Source of the DNA: Marimicrobium sp913061115
GTDB taxonomy: Bacteria > Pseudomonadota > Gammaproteobacteria > Pseudomonadales > Halieaceae
DNA: 64,000 nt
Assembly (NCBI RefSeq): GCF_047729875.1
Contig: NZ_CP159826.1
Span: forward strand, 62,001-126,000
Direction: 5' to 3'
In this document: piece by piece, positions 1-8,065 of the stretch
Position numbering within the stretch: the stretch's first letter is position 1
Layout: the number at the start of each line of letters is the position of its first letter
Notes under the pieces: model-generated
What the model was told of the DNA's origin: nothing
The model's database searches: none
What the model saw: the letters and a program-made list of their open reading frames with translations, nothing else
Program-made: the position numbers and the translations under genes

Positions 1-147
1 GTGGTTGTCCTGCACAAAATTAAGGTCGAATCCGGCCTCGCGAAACGTCTCAATATTCCAAGTTTCCATGAAAAACCCGCGTTGGTCGCCAAAGGCCGTC
101 GGTTCTACGAGGTAGACGTCCTGCAAGGGTGTTTCAATAAACTTCAT
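1..147 (-). CDS. rfbC: dTDP-4-dehydrorhamnose 3,5-epimerase, N-terminal part (runs off the window)
   Basis: The enzyme epimerises dTDP-4-dehydro-6-deoxyglucose at C3 and C5 in dTDP-L-rhamnose synthesis (cytoplasm). Only the first 49 codons are present. They read MKFIETPLQDVYLVEP, then a GDQRGFFMETWN stretch and FVQDNH at the edge, which matches the start of RmlC-family proteins (the D-x-RG-x-F-x-E motif and the QDNHS motif). The start codon overlaps the stop of rfbA by 4 bp (ATGA), so the two are translationally coupled. rfbB and rfbD would be expected beyond the window. Confidence 0.9.
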   Translation of the reverse strand, partial: MKFIETPLQDVYLVEPTAFGDQRGFFMETWNIETFREAGFDLNFVQDNH

Positions 148-1043
148 GCGAAGACAACGCCATTATCGTTGAGGAGGCCTTTTAGATAGAGCCCATAGCC
201 ACTTTTTTCCAGTGGTTTGGCCAGCGCCAGCAGCTGCTCCGCACTGATATAGCCCTTGCGATAGGCCACTTCCTCGGGGCAGGAAATCTTCAGCCCCTGG
301 CGCTCTTCGACAACACGGATGAAGTTGGCGGCATCCAGCAGGGAGTTGTGAGTGCCTGTATCCAGCCAGGCGGTGCCGCGGCTCATGACCTCTACGTGCA
401 GGTCGCCGCGTTCGAGATAAGCTCTATTGATATCGGTAATTTCGAGTTCACCTCGAGCTGAGGGGCGCACGTCTTTGGCGATATCGACCACATCGTTATC
501 GTAGAAGTACAGACCGGTTACAGCGTAATGTGACTTGGGGATAGTCGGCTTTTCTTCGATATTTTGGGCCACGCCATTGGCGTCGAAGCTGACGACACCG
601 TAGCGCTCCGGGTCTTGCACATAGTAAGCAAACACGGAAGCCCCAGAGTCGCGACTGGCAGCATGGGTTAACGTTTGAGAAAAGCCCCCACCGTAGAAGA
701 TGTTGTCACCTAGCACCAAGCTGGCGGGCGACTTGCCAATAAAGGTCTCTCCCAGAATGAATGCCTGGGCCAGTCCATCCGGGCTGGGTTGCACCGCATA
801 GCTGATATTGATTCCCCAACTGGAGCCGTCTCCAAGTAGCTCACTGAAGGCCAGCTGGTCGCGTGGCGTGGTTATGATCAGGATATCGCGGATACCGGCC
901 AGCATGAGGGTGGCCAAAGGGTAGTAAATCATAGGTTTATCGTAGATTGGCATCAGTTGCTTGCTGACGGTGCTAGTCAGCGGATGCAGGCGGGTCCCTG
1001 ACCCGCCCGCGAGAATGAGCCCCTTATAAGCCGAAGTTGTCAT
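144..1043 (-). CDS. rfbA: Glucose-1-phosphate thymidylyltransferase (RmlA)
   Basis: It makes dTDP-glucose from dTTP and glucose-1-phosphate, the first step of dTDP-L-rhamnose synthesis. The 299-residue length is standard for the family. The N-terminal nucleotide-binding signature GLILAGGSGTRLHP is at residues 9-22, followed by SKQLMPIYDKPMIYYPL; LVLGDNIFYG and the conserved EEKP sugar-binding motif follow. It is first in the leftward operon, with rfbC overlapping its stop by 4 bp. The promoter should lie in 1044-1329, which it shares with the divergent glycosyltransferase gene. Confidence 0.97.
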   Translation of the reverse strand: MTTSAYKGLILAGGSGTRLHPLTSTVSKQLMPIYDKPMIYYPLATLMLAGIRDILIITTPRDQLAFSELLGDGSSWGINISYAVQPSPDGLAQAFILGETFIGKSPASLVLGDNIFYGGGFSQTLTHAASRDSGASVFAYYVQDPERYGVVSFDANGVAQNIEEKPTIPKSHYAVTGLYFYDNDVVDIAKDVRPSARGELEITDINRAYLERGDLHVEVMSRGTAWLDTGTHNSLLDAANFIRVVEERQGLKISCPEEVAYRKGYISAEQLLALAKPLEKSGYGLYLKGLLNDNGVVFA

Positions 1044-1137
1044 TAACCGTTTTCCTAGTGTCTAGACGGTCGATTATAGCGGTATAAGCCTCTCACTGGC
1101 TAATAGGAGGGGCCTTAAGGGGGTAGTTCGGTGATCA

Positions 1138-1183
1138 GGGCTGGATTTTTAACCAGTAGGTGATTAAAATCTAGCCCCTTTTT
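1138..1183 (+). other. Stem-loop with T-run in the rfbA / glycosyltransferase divergent region
   Basis: GGGCTGGATTTT (1138-1149) pairs with AAAATCTAGCCC (1165-1176) through 12 positions with one G-T pair, and TTTTT follows at 1179-1183. It has the shape of an intrinsic terminator on the + strand, but no + strand gene lies upstream. It could be an attenuator in the leader of the gene at 1330 or a relic. Apart from this hairpin, nothing else is recognisable in 1044-1329 and the promoters were not resolved. Confidence 0.4.
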
Positions 1184-1329
1184 GCGGGGCTCCCAGAAAA
1201 TCAGTGTAATCACATCGCACTGATGCTCTTAAGCTAGCGAGATACGCTGGGGTAGCCGCATTCGTTTCAACACGTAATTATAATGAGGACGCCACTATCT
1301 GGCATCAAGGTACAGAGCCGGCAGCTACA

Positions 1330-2610
1330 ATGCCGGCAGATGGAGCAACAACCCCCGTCAAAGCGGTGGGGCTGGGTGGTCCATTGCGTATTGCGCTGCT
1401 CGGCTATCGCAGCCAGCCCCATGCCGGTGGGCAGGGCGTTTATATGCGTTACCTTAGTAAGGCGCTGGTCGAGGCGGGTCATAGCGTCGATGTCATTTCT
1501 GGCCCGCCCTACCCCCACCTGGATCCCCGCGTTCGGCTTATAGAGCTACCCAGCCTGGATTTGTTTGAAAATGGACTCACGTCTTTGCGCCCGCATCATC
1601 TGACGTCCATGAGCAATATCATTGAGTGGGTCAGTCAATTGACCGGCGGCTTCGCCGAGCCGCAAACGTTTGGGCGTCGAGCTGCAAAATATTTACGTCA
1701 GCACGGCCACCATTACGACCTGATACACGACAACCAGAGTCTGAGCTACGGCATGTTGGATATCCAGGAAATGGGTCTGCCCCTGGTGACGACGGTACAC
1801 CATCCCATCACCAGCGATTTACGTATTGCGCTAGGCGCCGCTCGCGGCTGGAAAGAACGACTGTTTATTCGGCGTTGGCACTCTTTCCTGACTATGCAGA
1901 AAAAAGTGATCAAGCAGTTACATAATATCGTGACGGTGTCGGATTGTTCTCGTCAGGACATCGCCCGAGATTTCGGTTTGCAGCCGGCGGGGATCAGCGT
2001 GGCGCACAATGGCATCGATATAGACACATTCAAGCCTTTGCCGGGAGTGGTGCGTAATCCGTTGCGCCTGATGGCCACCTGCTCTGCAGATGCTCCGCTT
2101 AAGGGCCTGCGTTATCTATTGCATGCCTATGCCCTTCTGCTCGAGCGATATCCAGATCTGGAGTTGCTGCTGGTCAGCAAGCCCAATCCGGGCGGCCAGA
2201 CGGAAAGACTGGTGCATCGTCTGGGCCTTGCGGATAAGGTGCAATTTGTTAAAGGCATCAGCACTGAGCAGATGGTGCAGTATTACGCCGAGGCCGCGAT
2301 CGCAATAGTGCCTTCAGTGTATGAGGGCTTTGGCCTGCCTGCGGGTGAAGCTATGGCGTGTGGTGTGCCGGTGGTGTCCACTGATGGCGGGGCGTTACCT
2401 GAAGTGGTGGGTGATGCCGGAGTGATCGTGCCGGTGAAAAATGTCGATGCCCTGGTAGAGGCGATTGATGCCTTGTTGCAAGATCCGAAGGCCCGTGCCG
2501 AGCTGGGCGCCCGAGGAAAACAGCGCATTGAAGAGAATTTTTGCTGGCAGGTCTGTGCCAGACAGATGACGCAGTATTACAATCAGGTGTTGGCCCGTGA
2601 AGACGGTTGA
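1330..2610 (+). CDS. Glycosyltransferase family 4 protein
   Basis: This 426-residue GT-B retaining glycosyltransferase is probably cytoplasmic or membrane-peripheral; donor and acceptor cannot be read from sequence. The N-terminal domain contains RIALLGYRSQPHAGGQGVY (the glycine-rich acceptor-side loop, about residues 20-38) and LVTTVHHP. The C-terminal domain has the E-x7-E donor motif in EGFGLPAGEAMACGVPVV near residue 338 and the usual GALPEVVGDAG. It is the first gene of a cassette with a methyltransferase (14-bp overlap) and a prenyltransferase-like protein, which suggests glycosylation of a lipid or secondary product rather than bulk polysaccharide. The ATG at 1330 has no good ribosome-binding site, so a start some 12 codons later is possible. 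Confidence 0.9.
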   Translation: MPADGATTPVKAVGLGGPLRIALLGYRSQPHAGGQGVYMRYLSKALVEAGHSVDVISGPPYPHLDPRVRLIELPSLDLFENGLTSLRPHHLTSMSNIIEWVSQLTGGFAEPQTFGRRAAKYLRQHGHHYDLIHDNQSLSYGMLDIQEMGLPLVTTVHHPITSDLRIALGAARGWKERLFIRRWHSFLTMQKKVIKQLHNIVTVSDCSRQDIARDFGLQPAGISVAHNGIDIDTFKPLPGVVRNPLRLMATCSADAPLKGLRYLLHAYALLLERYPDLELLLVSKPNPGGQTERLVHRLGLADKVQFVKGISTEQMVQYYAEAAIAIVPSVYEGFGLPAGEAMACGVPVVSTDGGALPEVVGDAGVIVPVKNVDALVEAIDALLQDPKARAELGARGKQRIEENFCWQVCARQMTQYYNQVLAREDG

Positions 2611-3313
2611 TTTTGCCCACCTGCCCCTCAAACCGGGCGACATCGTTTTGGACCTTGGCTGCGGTGAGGGTCGTCACGTGATCTCGGCTTATGTCGAGGG
2701 TGATGTGCAGTCTGTCGGCGTGGATCTGTCTCTGGACGATCTTAAAATAACCCGTGAACGATTTGTCGGTTTTGCTGAGCCCGAAAACGACGCCAAGTCC
2801 TTTGGCCTGTCTTCCGCTAGCGCACTGGAATTGCCTTTCGCCGACGATACCTTTGATAAGATCATTTGTAGCGAAGTGTTAGAGCATATCCCAGATTATC
2901 ACTGCGCATTAGTCGAGATAGAGCGAGTGCTTAAGCCTGGTGGGCTCTTTTGTGCAAGCGTTCCGCGCCGGTGGCCAGAGCAGATATGTTGGGCGTTGAG
3001 TGAGGGCTATTACAATGTGCCAGGCGGTCATCTGCGGATTTTCCGCAGTAATGAGTTGCGAACGGAAATTGAACATTTAGGTTTTGAACATTATCACCAT
3101 CACTGGGCGCATGCGCTGCATGTGCCCTTTTGGTGGCTAAAGTGCCTGTTTTGGAAAAATCAGGACACAAACTGGCTGGTCGCTCAATACCATCGCTTTT
3201 TGGTATGGGACTTAATGGAAAATCCAGCGCTGACTCGGATATTGGAGAAGTGCATGAACCCGTTTATGGGTAAAAGTGTCGTGATGTATTTTCGCAAGGA
3301 TGCCAAATCATGA
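2597..3313 (+). CDS. Class I SAM-dependent methyltransferase (Methyltransf_11 type)
   Basis: This 238-residue Rossmann-fold methyltransferase has a clear motif I, VLDLGCGEGRH (residues 18-28), an acidic motif II region (GVDLSLDDL) and post-motif ICSEVLEHIPD, then VLKPGGLFCASVPR (motif III). The C-terminal part is rich in His and aromatic residues (HYHHHWAHALHVPFWWLKCLFW), which may line a hydrophobic substrate site. The gene overlaps the glycosyltransferase by 14 bp and its stop overlaps the next start by 4 bp, so the three genes are translationally coupled. The methyl acceptor is unknown. Confidence 0.9.
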   Translation: MKTVDFAHLPLKPGDIVLDLGCGEGRHVISAYVEGDVQSVGVDLSLDDLKITRERFVGFAEPENDAKSFGLSSASALELPFADDTFDKIICSEVLEHIPDYHCALVEIERVLKPGGLFCASVPRRWPEQICWALSEGYYNVPGGHLRIFRSNELRTEIEHLGFEHYHHHWAHALHVPFWWLKCLFWKNQDTNWLVAQYHRFLVWDLMENPALTRILEKCMNPFMGKSVVMYFRKDAKS

Positions 3314-4389
3314 GTGGTTTATATCTTAGCCCGGGCTTATTCCCCGAGGAATTCCTGCGTCCGACCGTAGACTTTATTCTCGGCTGCCAGCGCGACAGCG
3401 GCGAGATTCCTTGGTTTGACGGCGGTTACACCGATCCCTGGGATCATGTGGAGTCGGCGATGGGCCTGTCTATCGGAGGCGAGTTGGAGGCGGCTCACAA
3501 AGCCTATCAATGGCTAGCGCAAATGCAGCTAGAAGATGGCAGTTGGTGGGCGTCCTATCGCGGGCAGGAAATCGACAACGCCAGCCGGCGCGAGTCGAAT
3601 TTTGTCGCCTACATCGCCACCGGTGTCTGGCACCATTACTTAATCAGTGCTGATGATGACTTTCTGCAAGCAATGTGGCCGATGGTCGATAAATCGATAG
3701 GCTTCGTGTTGTCTTTGCAGTCCGAGCATGGGGAAATTGATTGGGCCGTGGATGGCACCGGAAAGCCAAAAGGTGATGCGTTGGTGACCGGTTGTAGTTC
3801 GATTTACAAAAGCCTGGAGTGCGCACACAATATTGCCGTGACGCTGGGTGAAAGTCGCAGCCATTGGTTGAGCGCGCGCGATCGTTTGGGCAACGCCCTG
3901 CGCCAGAAGCCGGAGCGTTTTGACCGAACATGGGAAACTAAGTCACGCTATTCCATGGACTGGTTTTATCCGGTGCTGACCGGCGTCTATACCGGAGCCG
4001 ACGCTCGCGCTCGTCTCGTGTCGCGTTGGGATGAGTTTGTAGAGGACAAGCTGGGGTGTCGCTGTGAGAAGCAGCAGCCGTGGGTGACGATTGCTGAAAC
4101 TTGTGAGCTGGTCATGGCTTTATTGGCCGCAGGGGATCATGCGCGCGCAGTCGAGGTTTACAGCTGGCTGCAGCAGTGGCGTGCCAGTGATGGCTCATAT
4201 TGGACGGGTTATCAACTGGTCGAAGATTTGCTGTGGCCGGATGAAAGGCCCACCTGGACCGCTGGGGCCATTTTGTTAGCAGCCGATGCGCTTACCAAGC
4301 ACACGCGAGCCGCTGGGCTGTTTTGCAGTGTGCGCTTGTTGGATCAGCCTGCTGACGATGTTCCTGAGCGTCGGAGTTTAGTTGACTAA
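3310..4389 (+). CDS. Prenyltransferase/squalene-cyclase-like alpha/alpha-barrel protein
   Basis: This 359-residue soluble protein has repeated helical hairpins containing QxDGSWW-type motifs: CQRDSGEIPWFDGG (about 29-42), MQLEDGSWWASY (about 72-83), LQSEHGEIDWAVDG (about 137-150) and WRASDGSYWTGYQ near 295. Such QW-like repeats occur in the (alpha/alpha)6 toroids of prenyltransferases, terpene cyclases and some glycoside hydrolases. No DxDD cyclase motif was seen, so terpene cyclisation is not supported. It is translationally coupled to the methyltransferase (ATGA overlap). Similar GT4-methyltransferase-prenyltransferase-like trios occur, from memory, in actinobacteria. The function is unassigned. 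Confidence 0.75.
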   Translation: MSGLYLSPGLFPEEFLRPTVDFILGCQRDSGEIPWFDGGYTDPWDHVESAMGLSIGGELEAAHKAYQWLAQMQLEDGSWWASYRGQEIDNASRRESNFVAYIATGVWHHYLISADDDFLQAMWPMVDKSIGFVLSLQSEHGEIDWAVDGTGKPKGDALVTGCSSIYKSLECAHNIAVTLGESRSHWLSARDRLGNALRQKPERFDRTWETKSRYSMDWFYPVLTGVYTGADARARLVSRWDEFVEDKLGCRCEKQQPWVTIAETCELVMALLAAGDHARAVEVYSWLQQWRASDGSYWTGYQLVEDLLWPDERPTWTAGAILLAADALTKHTRAAGLFCSVRLLDQPADDVPERRSLVD

Positions 4390-4408
4390 AGTCGAGCCCC
4401 ATCGCCCG

Positions 4409-5035
4409 CTACAAGCGCAGTAACAAGCCTAGGCTATTCACTTGCCCTAAGTTTTCAAACAGACCAGACGCCAGCGCCATGCGATAGACCGCATAGGGCG
4501 CTTGGCCACCCTTGTGTGGGTCGTCGAACAGATCGTGTATCGCTAGCACGCCACCGCGCATCAGATGTGGCATCCAGCAGCGGTAGTCTGTGAGCGCCGC
4601 CTCTAGACTGTGTCCACCATCGATAAAGACCATTGCCAATGGCGTTTGCCAGTGTCTGGCCGCCGCCTCTGAGCCGGCCACAACCGGCACTACCACTTCG
4701 TCCAGTCCTGCCCGACGCATATTGCGACGAAACTCTCGAAAGGTATCCATGACGCCCTCGCCGGCGTCGTAGAGGTCGGGGTCGTGAAAAAATTCCCCTT
4801 GTTGGTGTTCTTCCGAGCCGCGATGATGATCTAGCGCAAAGACTGTGCTGTTGTTAGCGCGACAAGCCAGCCCTAAGTAAATGGTGGACTTGCCACAGTA
4901 GCTGCCGATTTCCAGTACCGGCCCCATGGTGCTGGCCCGAAGGGCCTGCTCGAACAGTGCCTGTGCCTCATCCGCGGCAAGGAATCCCTTGATCTGGTCA
5001 ATGTCAGCGGGCAGGTCGGGGATCATACGGCGCAA
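4409..5035 (-). CDS. Class I SAM-dependent methyltransferase (Methyltransf_24 type)
   Basis: This 208-residue methyltransferase has motif I VLEIGSYCGKSTIYLG (about 40-55), VFALDHHRGSEEHQ (motif II with an acidic residue), MVFIDGGHSLEAALTDYRCW (the FIDGxHxYxxxxxD signature of the family) and GGVLAIHDLFDDP. These are typical of small-molecule or sugar O-methyltransferases. It is convergent with the prenyltransferase-like gene (19-bp gap) and 9 bp downstream of tolC on the same strand, so it may be transcribed with tolC. By function it may still belong with the facing GT4/methyltransferase cassette. Confidence 0.88.
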   Translation of the reverse strand: MRRMIPDLPADIDQIKGFLAADEAQALFEQALRASTMGPVLEIGSYCGKSTIYLGLACRANNSTVFALDHHRGSEEHQQGEFFHDPDLYDAGEGVMDTFREFRRNMRRAGLDEVVVPVVAGSEAAARHWQTPLAMVFIDGGHSLEAALTDYRCWMPHLMRGGVLAIHDLFDDPHKGGQAPYAVYRMALASGLFENLGQVNSLGLLLRL

Positions 5036-5044
5036 CGTCCTTTT

Positions 5045-6466
5045 CTACGGTGAGCCGATAACGGATTTGGCTGATGGTGAGGTGGGAGGCACGAGAAAGG
5101 CGTCCAGTTTGAGAATGTCTGCCGGGCTGAGCAGTCCGGCATTTTCGTTCAGGCGCATCAGGTTAAGAATGTAGTCGTAACGGCTGTTGGCGTAATCACG
5201 TTCCGCCCGGAACAACGTATTTTGGGCATTAAGTACATCGACCACGTTGCGCGTTCCCACTTCGTAACCGGCCTGCGTAGCATCTACAGAACTCTTTGAA
5301 GAAATAATGCTTTGTTTGCGCGCCGCGATGCGCGATACATCACTGAGTACCGTCATATGCAGGGATCGCGTGTTGGTGACTGTGTTGCGTGAGAGGTTGA
5401 TGCGCTGCTCCCGTGCGGCGCTGAATTCCTGGGCCGCGCGTCGTCGGTTGGCGCTGATCGCACCACCGCTGTAGAGTGGGACGCTGAGGGTTACCCTCCA
5501 CATGTGCTCTTTGAGGCTGCTATCGGGGGGACTATTGATGCCGGTATCGGGCTCGACATAGATGTTCCCGTCGACGTCAAAGTCAGAATACTCATAGCCG
5601 CCGTTAACCTTGGGGGCGTGTTCCATTTTGTTCGCCTTGGCCGTTTGGCGTGCCGCCTCTTCTCTGTAGGTAGAGGCCAGAAGCTCAAAGTTATTTTGCA
5701 GCGCGAAATCGACCCAGGCAGCACGATCAATAGGGTCTGGTGGACGAATTTTGAAGTCTTCCACCAGCACGTTGAGGTTGCTTTGCCGCTGGCCAGTCAG
5801 CACCGAGAGCCGCTCCAGTGCCACGGATACATCATTTTCGTCCACAATGCGCTCGACCTCAGCAAGGTCTCTAGCGGCCTGAGCTTCATACACGTCGGTG
5901 ATGGCAATGAGGCCGACCTCGAAGCGCTGCTGGGTCTGCTCTAACTGGCGCTCGAATGCGCGCTCCTGCGCCTGTGAGGCCGCTAGATTGTCCTGTGCGC
6001 GCAGCACGAGAAGGTAGGCTTCTACGACTCTCACGATCAGATTCTGCTGGTTCGCGGCAAAAGTGGCCTCCGCCTCTTTGGTGACTTGCTTGCCCGATTG
6101 AAAACTGAACCATGCTGACAAATCGAATAACGTTTGATTGAGGGAAATGACGTAGCCCTCGGTATTGATATCGCGGTTGGTGAACGTATCGTCAATAATG
6201 ATGCCGTCTTCGCTAAAAATTGGGCCAAGGCCATCCGTATCCCCGTCTGAGTTTTGATAGGAATAGGAGGCGCCCACTTGCGGAAGCAGTGCAGAGCGGC
6301 TAAGATTTTCGGTTTCCCGTCTCGCTAGATAGACCGCTTCTTCTGACTTCAGCTGAGCGTCATTTTGTAGCGCCAACTGGTAGATATCACTCAATGAGTC
6401 CGCTTGTAAACTGACAGATGAGAGAAAGAATGCCAGAGATGAAAGCGCAATAACCAGATTTTTCAT
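5045..6466 (-). CDS. tolC: TolC family outer-membrane efflux channel
   Basis: This is the outer-membrane trimeric channel for tripartite efflux pumps and type I secretion. The protein is 473 residues when started at the ATG at 6466. That start begins a signal peptide (MKNLVIALSSLAFFLSSVSLQA) and has AGGAA about 8 bases upstream; the reading frame stays open to 6619, but the extra residues look non-coding. SLSDIYQLALQNDAQL at the mature N-terminus, the two long helical repeats and the C-terminal DVLNAQNTLFRAERDYANSRYDY-like segment are TolC hallmarks. It is divergent from the DUF1249-cpdA-parE genes, as in E. coli. Confidence 0.95.
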   Translation of the reverse strand: MKNLVIALSSLAFFLSSVSLQADSLSDIYQLALQNDAQLKSEEAVYLARRETENLSRSALLPQVGASYSYQNSDGDTDGLGPIFSEDGIIIDDTFTNRDINTEGYVISLNQTLFDLSAWFSFQSGKQVTKEAEATFAANQQNLIVRVVEAYLLVLRAQDNLAASQAQERAFERQLEQTQQRFEVGLIAITDVYEAQAARDLAEVERIVDENDVSVALERLSVLTGQRQSNLNVLVEDFKIRPPDPIDRAAWVDFALQNNFELLASTYREEAARQTAKANKMEHAPKVNGGYEYSDFDVDGNIYVEPDTGINSPPDSSLKEHMWRVTLSVPLYSGGAISANRRRAAQEFSAAREQRINLSRNTVTNTRSLHMTVLSDVSRIAARKQSIISSKSSVDATQAGYEVGTRNVVDVLNAQNTLFRAERDYANSRYDYILNLMRLNENAGLLSPADILKLDAFLVPPTSPSAKSVIGSP

Positions 6467-6680
6467 GCAACAATTCCTGAAAGAGAATTCGCTATTTTTG
6501 AGCACGTGATTGTACCAGCCTCTCGCGAACTCTGCATACATTGAAACTGTCATGCAAAGGGTGCAGTTCGGAGTCGTTTGTGCCATCTTAGGAACAGCGC
6601 TGCGGCCGTTTATGGTCAAAAGCTCTCCATAACGCGGCAGTTTTTATCCACTTACAAGGGCCGAACGCCTGGGCAAAGTT

Positions 6681-7136
6681 TTGCAAAATTCGACTAGACA
6701 ATTATTTAAACTGGATTTGACGGAGTTGCACGCGATCTGTGATGCCAACTATCTCCGCCTGAAACGCCTCTTTCCCGATTATGAGAACTGTAATTCCCGC
6801 GAACTTTTGGTGGGCGCCGCTAAAGTGCGGCTGAGCGTTGTAGAGCGTTGTCGTTACACCACGATTTTTCATATCCACCAGCAATCTGCAGAATCCCGCT
6901 GGCTGGGCTTATTAAATGTCGAAGTGAGGGCTTATCATGACGCTCGTATGTTGGAGGTCGGAGCCTTTCAGTCTTATCGTCAGGTGTCGGCCCGATACCA
7001 GTACCCGAATGATCAAATGTTTGCGCAGGATGAAAAGTCCCAGCAGAATCGATTTTTGGCAGACTGGCTGGAACACTGTCTGCAAAACGGGCGTGCCGCG
7101 CTTGATGTTGTCGCCGCGACCGTGACCGATACCTAA
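6681..7136 (+). CDS. DUF1249 family protein (YqiB-like)
   Basis: This 151-residue protein of unknown function is recognised by family resemblance to E. coli YqiB and by position between tolC and cpdA. Its body contains NYLRLKRLFPDYE near the start, an EVRAYHDARMLEV stretch in the middle and a FQSYRQVSARYQYPN segment. The start used is TTG at 6681, because no ATG lies near the N-terminus and the reading frame begins there. The Shine-Dalgarno is weak, so the true start could be a few codons downstream. In E. coli a nudF gene precedes yqiB; here it is absent. Confidence 0.85.
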   Translation: MQNSTRQLFKLDLTELHAICDANYLRLKRLFPDYENCNSRELLVGAAKVRLSVVERCRYTTIFHIHQQSAESRWLGLLNVEVRAYHDARMLEVGAFQSYRQVSARYQYPNDQMFAQDEKSQQNRFLADWLEHCLQNGRAALDVVAATVTDT

Positions 7137-7151
7137 CGCGGCCGCGCCAGA

Positions 7152-7991
7152 ATGCCCCAGACCCGACACCCGATCGAAACCGTCGACACCCAAGATGAGA
7201 CCGTTCAGCTTGTGCAGTTGACCGATACGCACCTCTGTCGTTTGCGTGGAGGCACTTTGCTGGGCATGGATACCGACCACTCGTTGCAGGCCGTCATCAA
7301 TCTGGTGCAAAAAGAGCGCCCTGTCATTGATCTGCTGCTGGGTACCGGAGACCTGTCTGATGGTGGCGCAGGTTCTGCTTACGAGCGACTGCAGGACTAT
7401 TTCGAACAGCTGACCCCCGTCAATTACTGGCTGCCGGGCAATCATGATGATCGAGCGGCGATGGAAGCTGTTGCGGCAAGCCCTGCGCGCCTGTGCAGAG
7501 AAATCAGGCTGCCCCGCTGGCAGATTTTGCTGCTGGATTCCCAAATTGTCGGGCATGTCGGGGGGAGATTAGGCGAGGCGGAGCTGATGCTGTTGGAGCG
7601 GTCTTTGGCGGCCGCGCAGAAGGAGGGGCGACATACTTTGGTTTGTCTGCATCATCAGCCGGTGGCTATTGGCTGTGAATGGCTGGATCAGCAGAGGGTC
7701 GCCGATGCCGATGCGTTTTTTAACGTGCTCGACCGCTACACCGGCATCAAAGCCGTGCTGTGGGGCCATGTCCATCAGGAAATAGACCGTATTCGCAATG
7801 GTGTGCGACTGCTGGCATCACCGTCTACCTGTGTCCAATTCGCACCGGGCAGTGAACATTTTAAAGTCGATGATCAGCCGCCGGGTTACCGCTGGCTGGA
7901 ATTACACAGTGATGGTCGCTTTGACACTGGCGTGTCCAGGGTGTGGGACACCCAATTTACGGTCGATCTGGATTCAGGCGGTTACTTATAG
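7152..7991 (+). CDS. cpdA: 3',5'-cyclic AMP phosphodiesterase CpdA
   Basis: This class III cyclic-nucleotide phosphodiesterase hydrolyses cAMP to AMP in the cytoplasm and thus tempers CRP signalling. All five calcineurin-like metal motifs are visible in its 279 residues: D-x-H in LTDTHL (D25, H27), GDLSD (66-70), GNHDD (96-100), LHHQP and GHVH. The 15-bp gap from DUF1249 suggests one operon leading to parE. E. coli carries yqiA between cpdA and parE; here only 74 bp separate them. Confidence 0.95.
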   Translation: MPQTRHPIETVDTQDETVQLVQLTDTHLCRLRGGTLLGMDTDHSLQAVINLVQKERPVIDLLLGTGDLSDGGAGSAYERLQDYFEQLTPVNYWLPGNHDDRAAMEAVAASPARLCREIRLPRWQILLLDSQIVGHVGGRLGEAELMLLERSLAAAQKEGRHTLVCLHHQPVAIGCEWLDQQRVADADAFFNVLDRYTGIKAVLWGHVHQEIDRIRNGVRLLASPSTCVQFAPGSEHFKVDDQPPGYRWLELHSDGRFDTGVSRVWDTQFTVDLDSGGYL

Positions 7992-8065
7992 CTCGCACTG
8001 CGCGAGCCTCACTGTACAATGATGGCTAGACTGAACTCCACCGCAACGCACGATAAGTTATCACA

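Noticed and set aside
1..189. Open frame of 62 codons on the + strand at the window edge
   Set aside because: It is antisense to the rfbC start and rfbA end, which are clear on the - strand.
5504..5944. 146-codon + strand frame inside tolC
   Set aside because: It is antisense to an unambiguous TolC protein.
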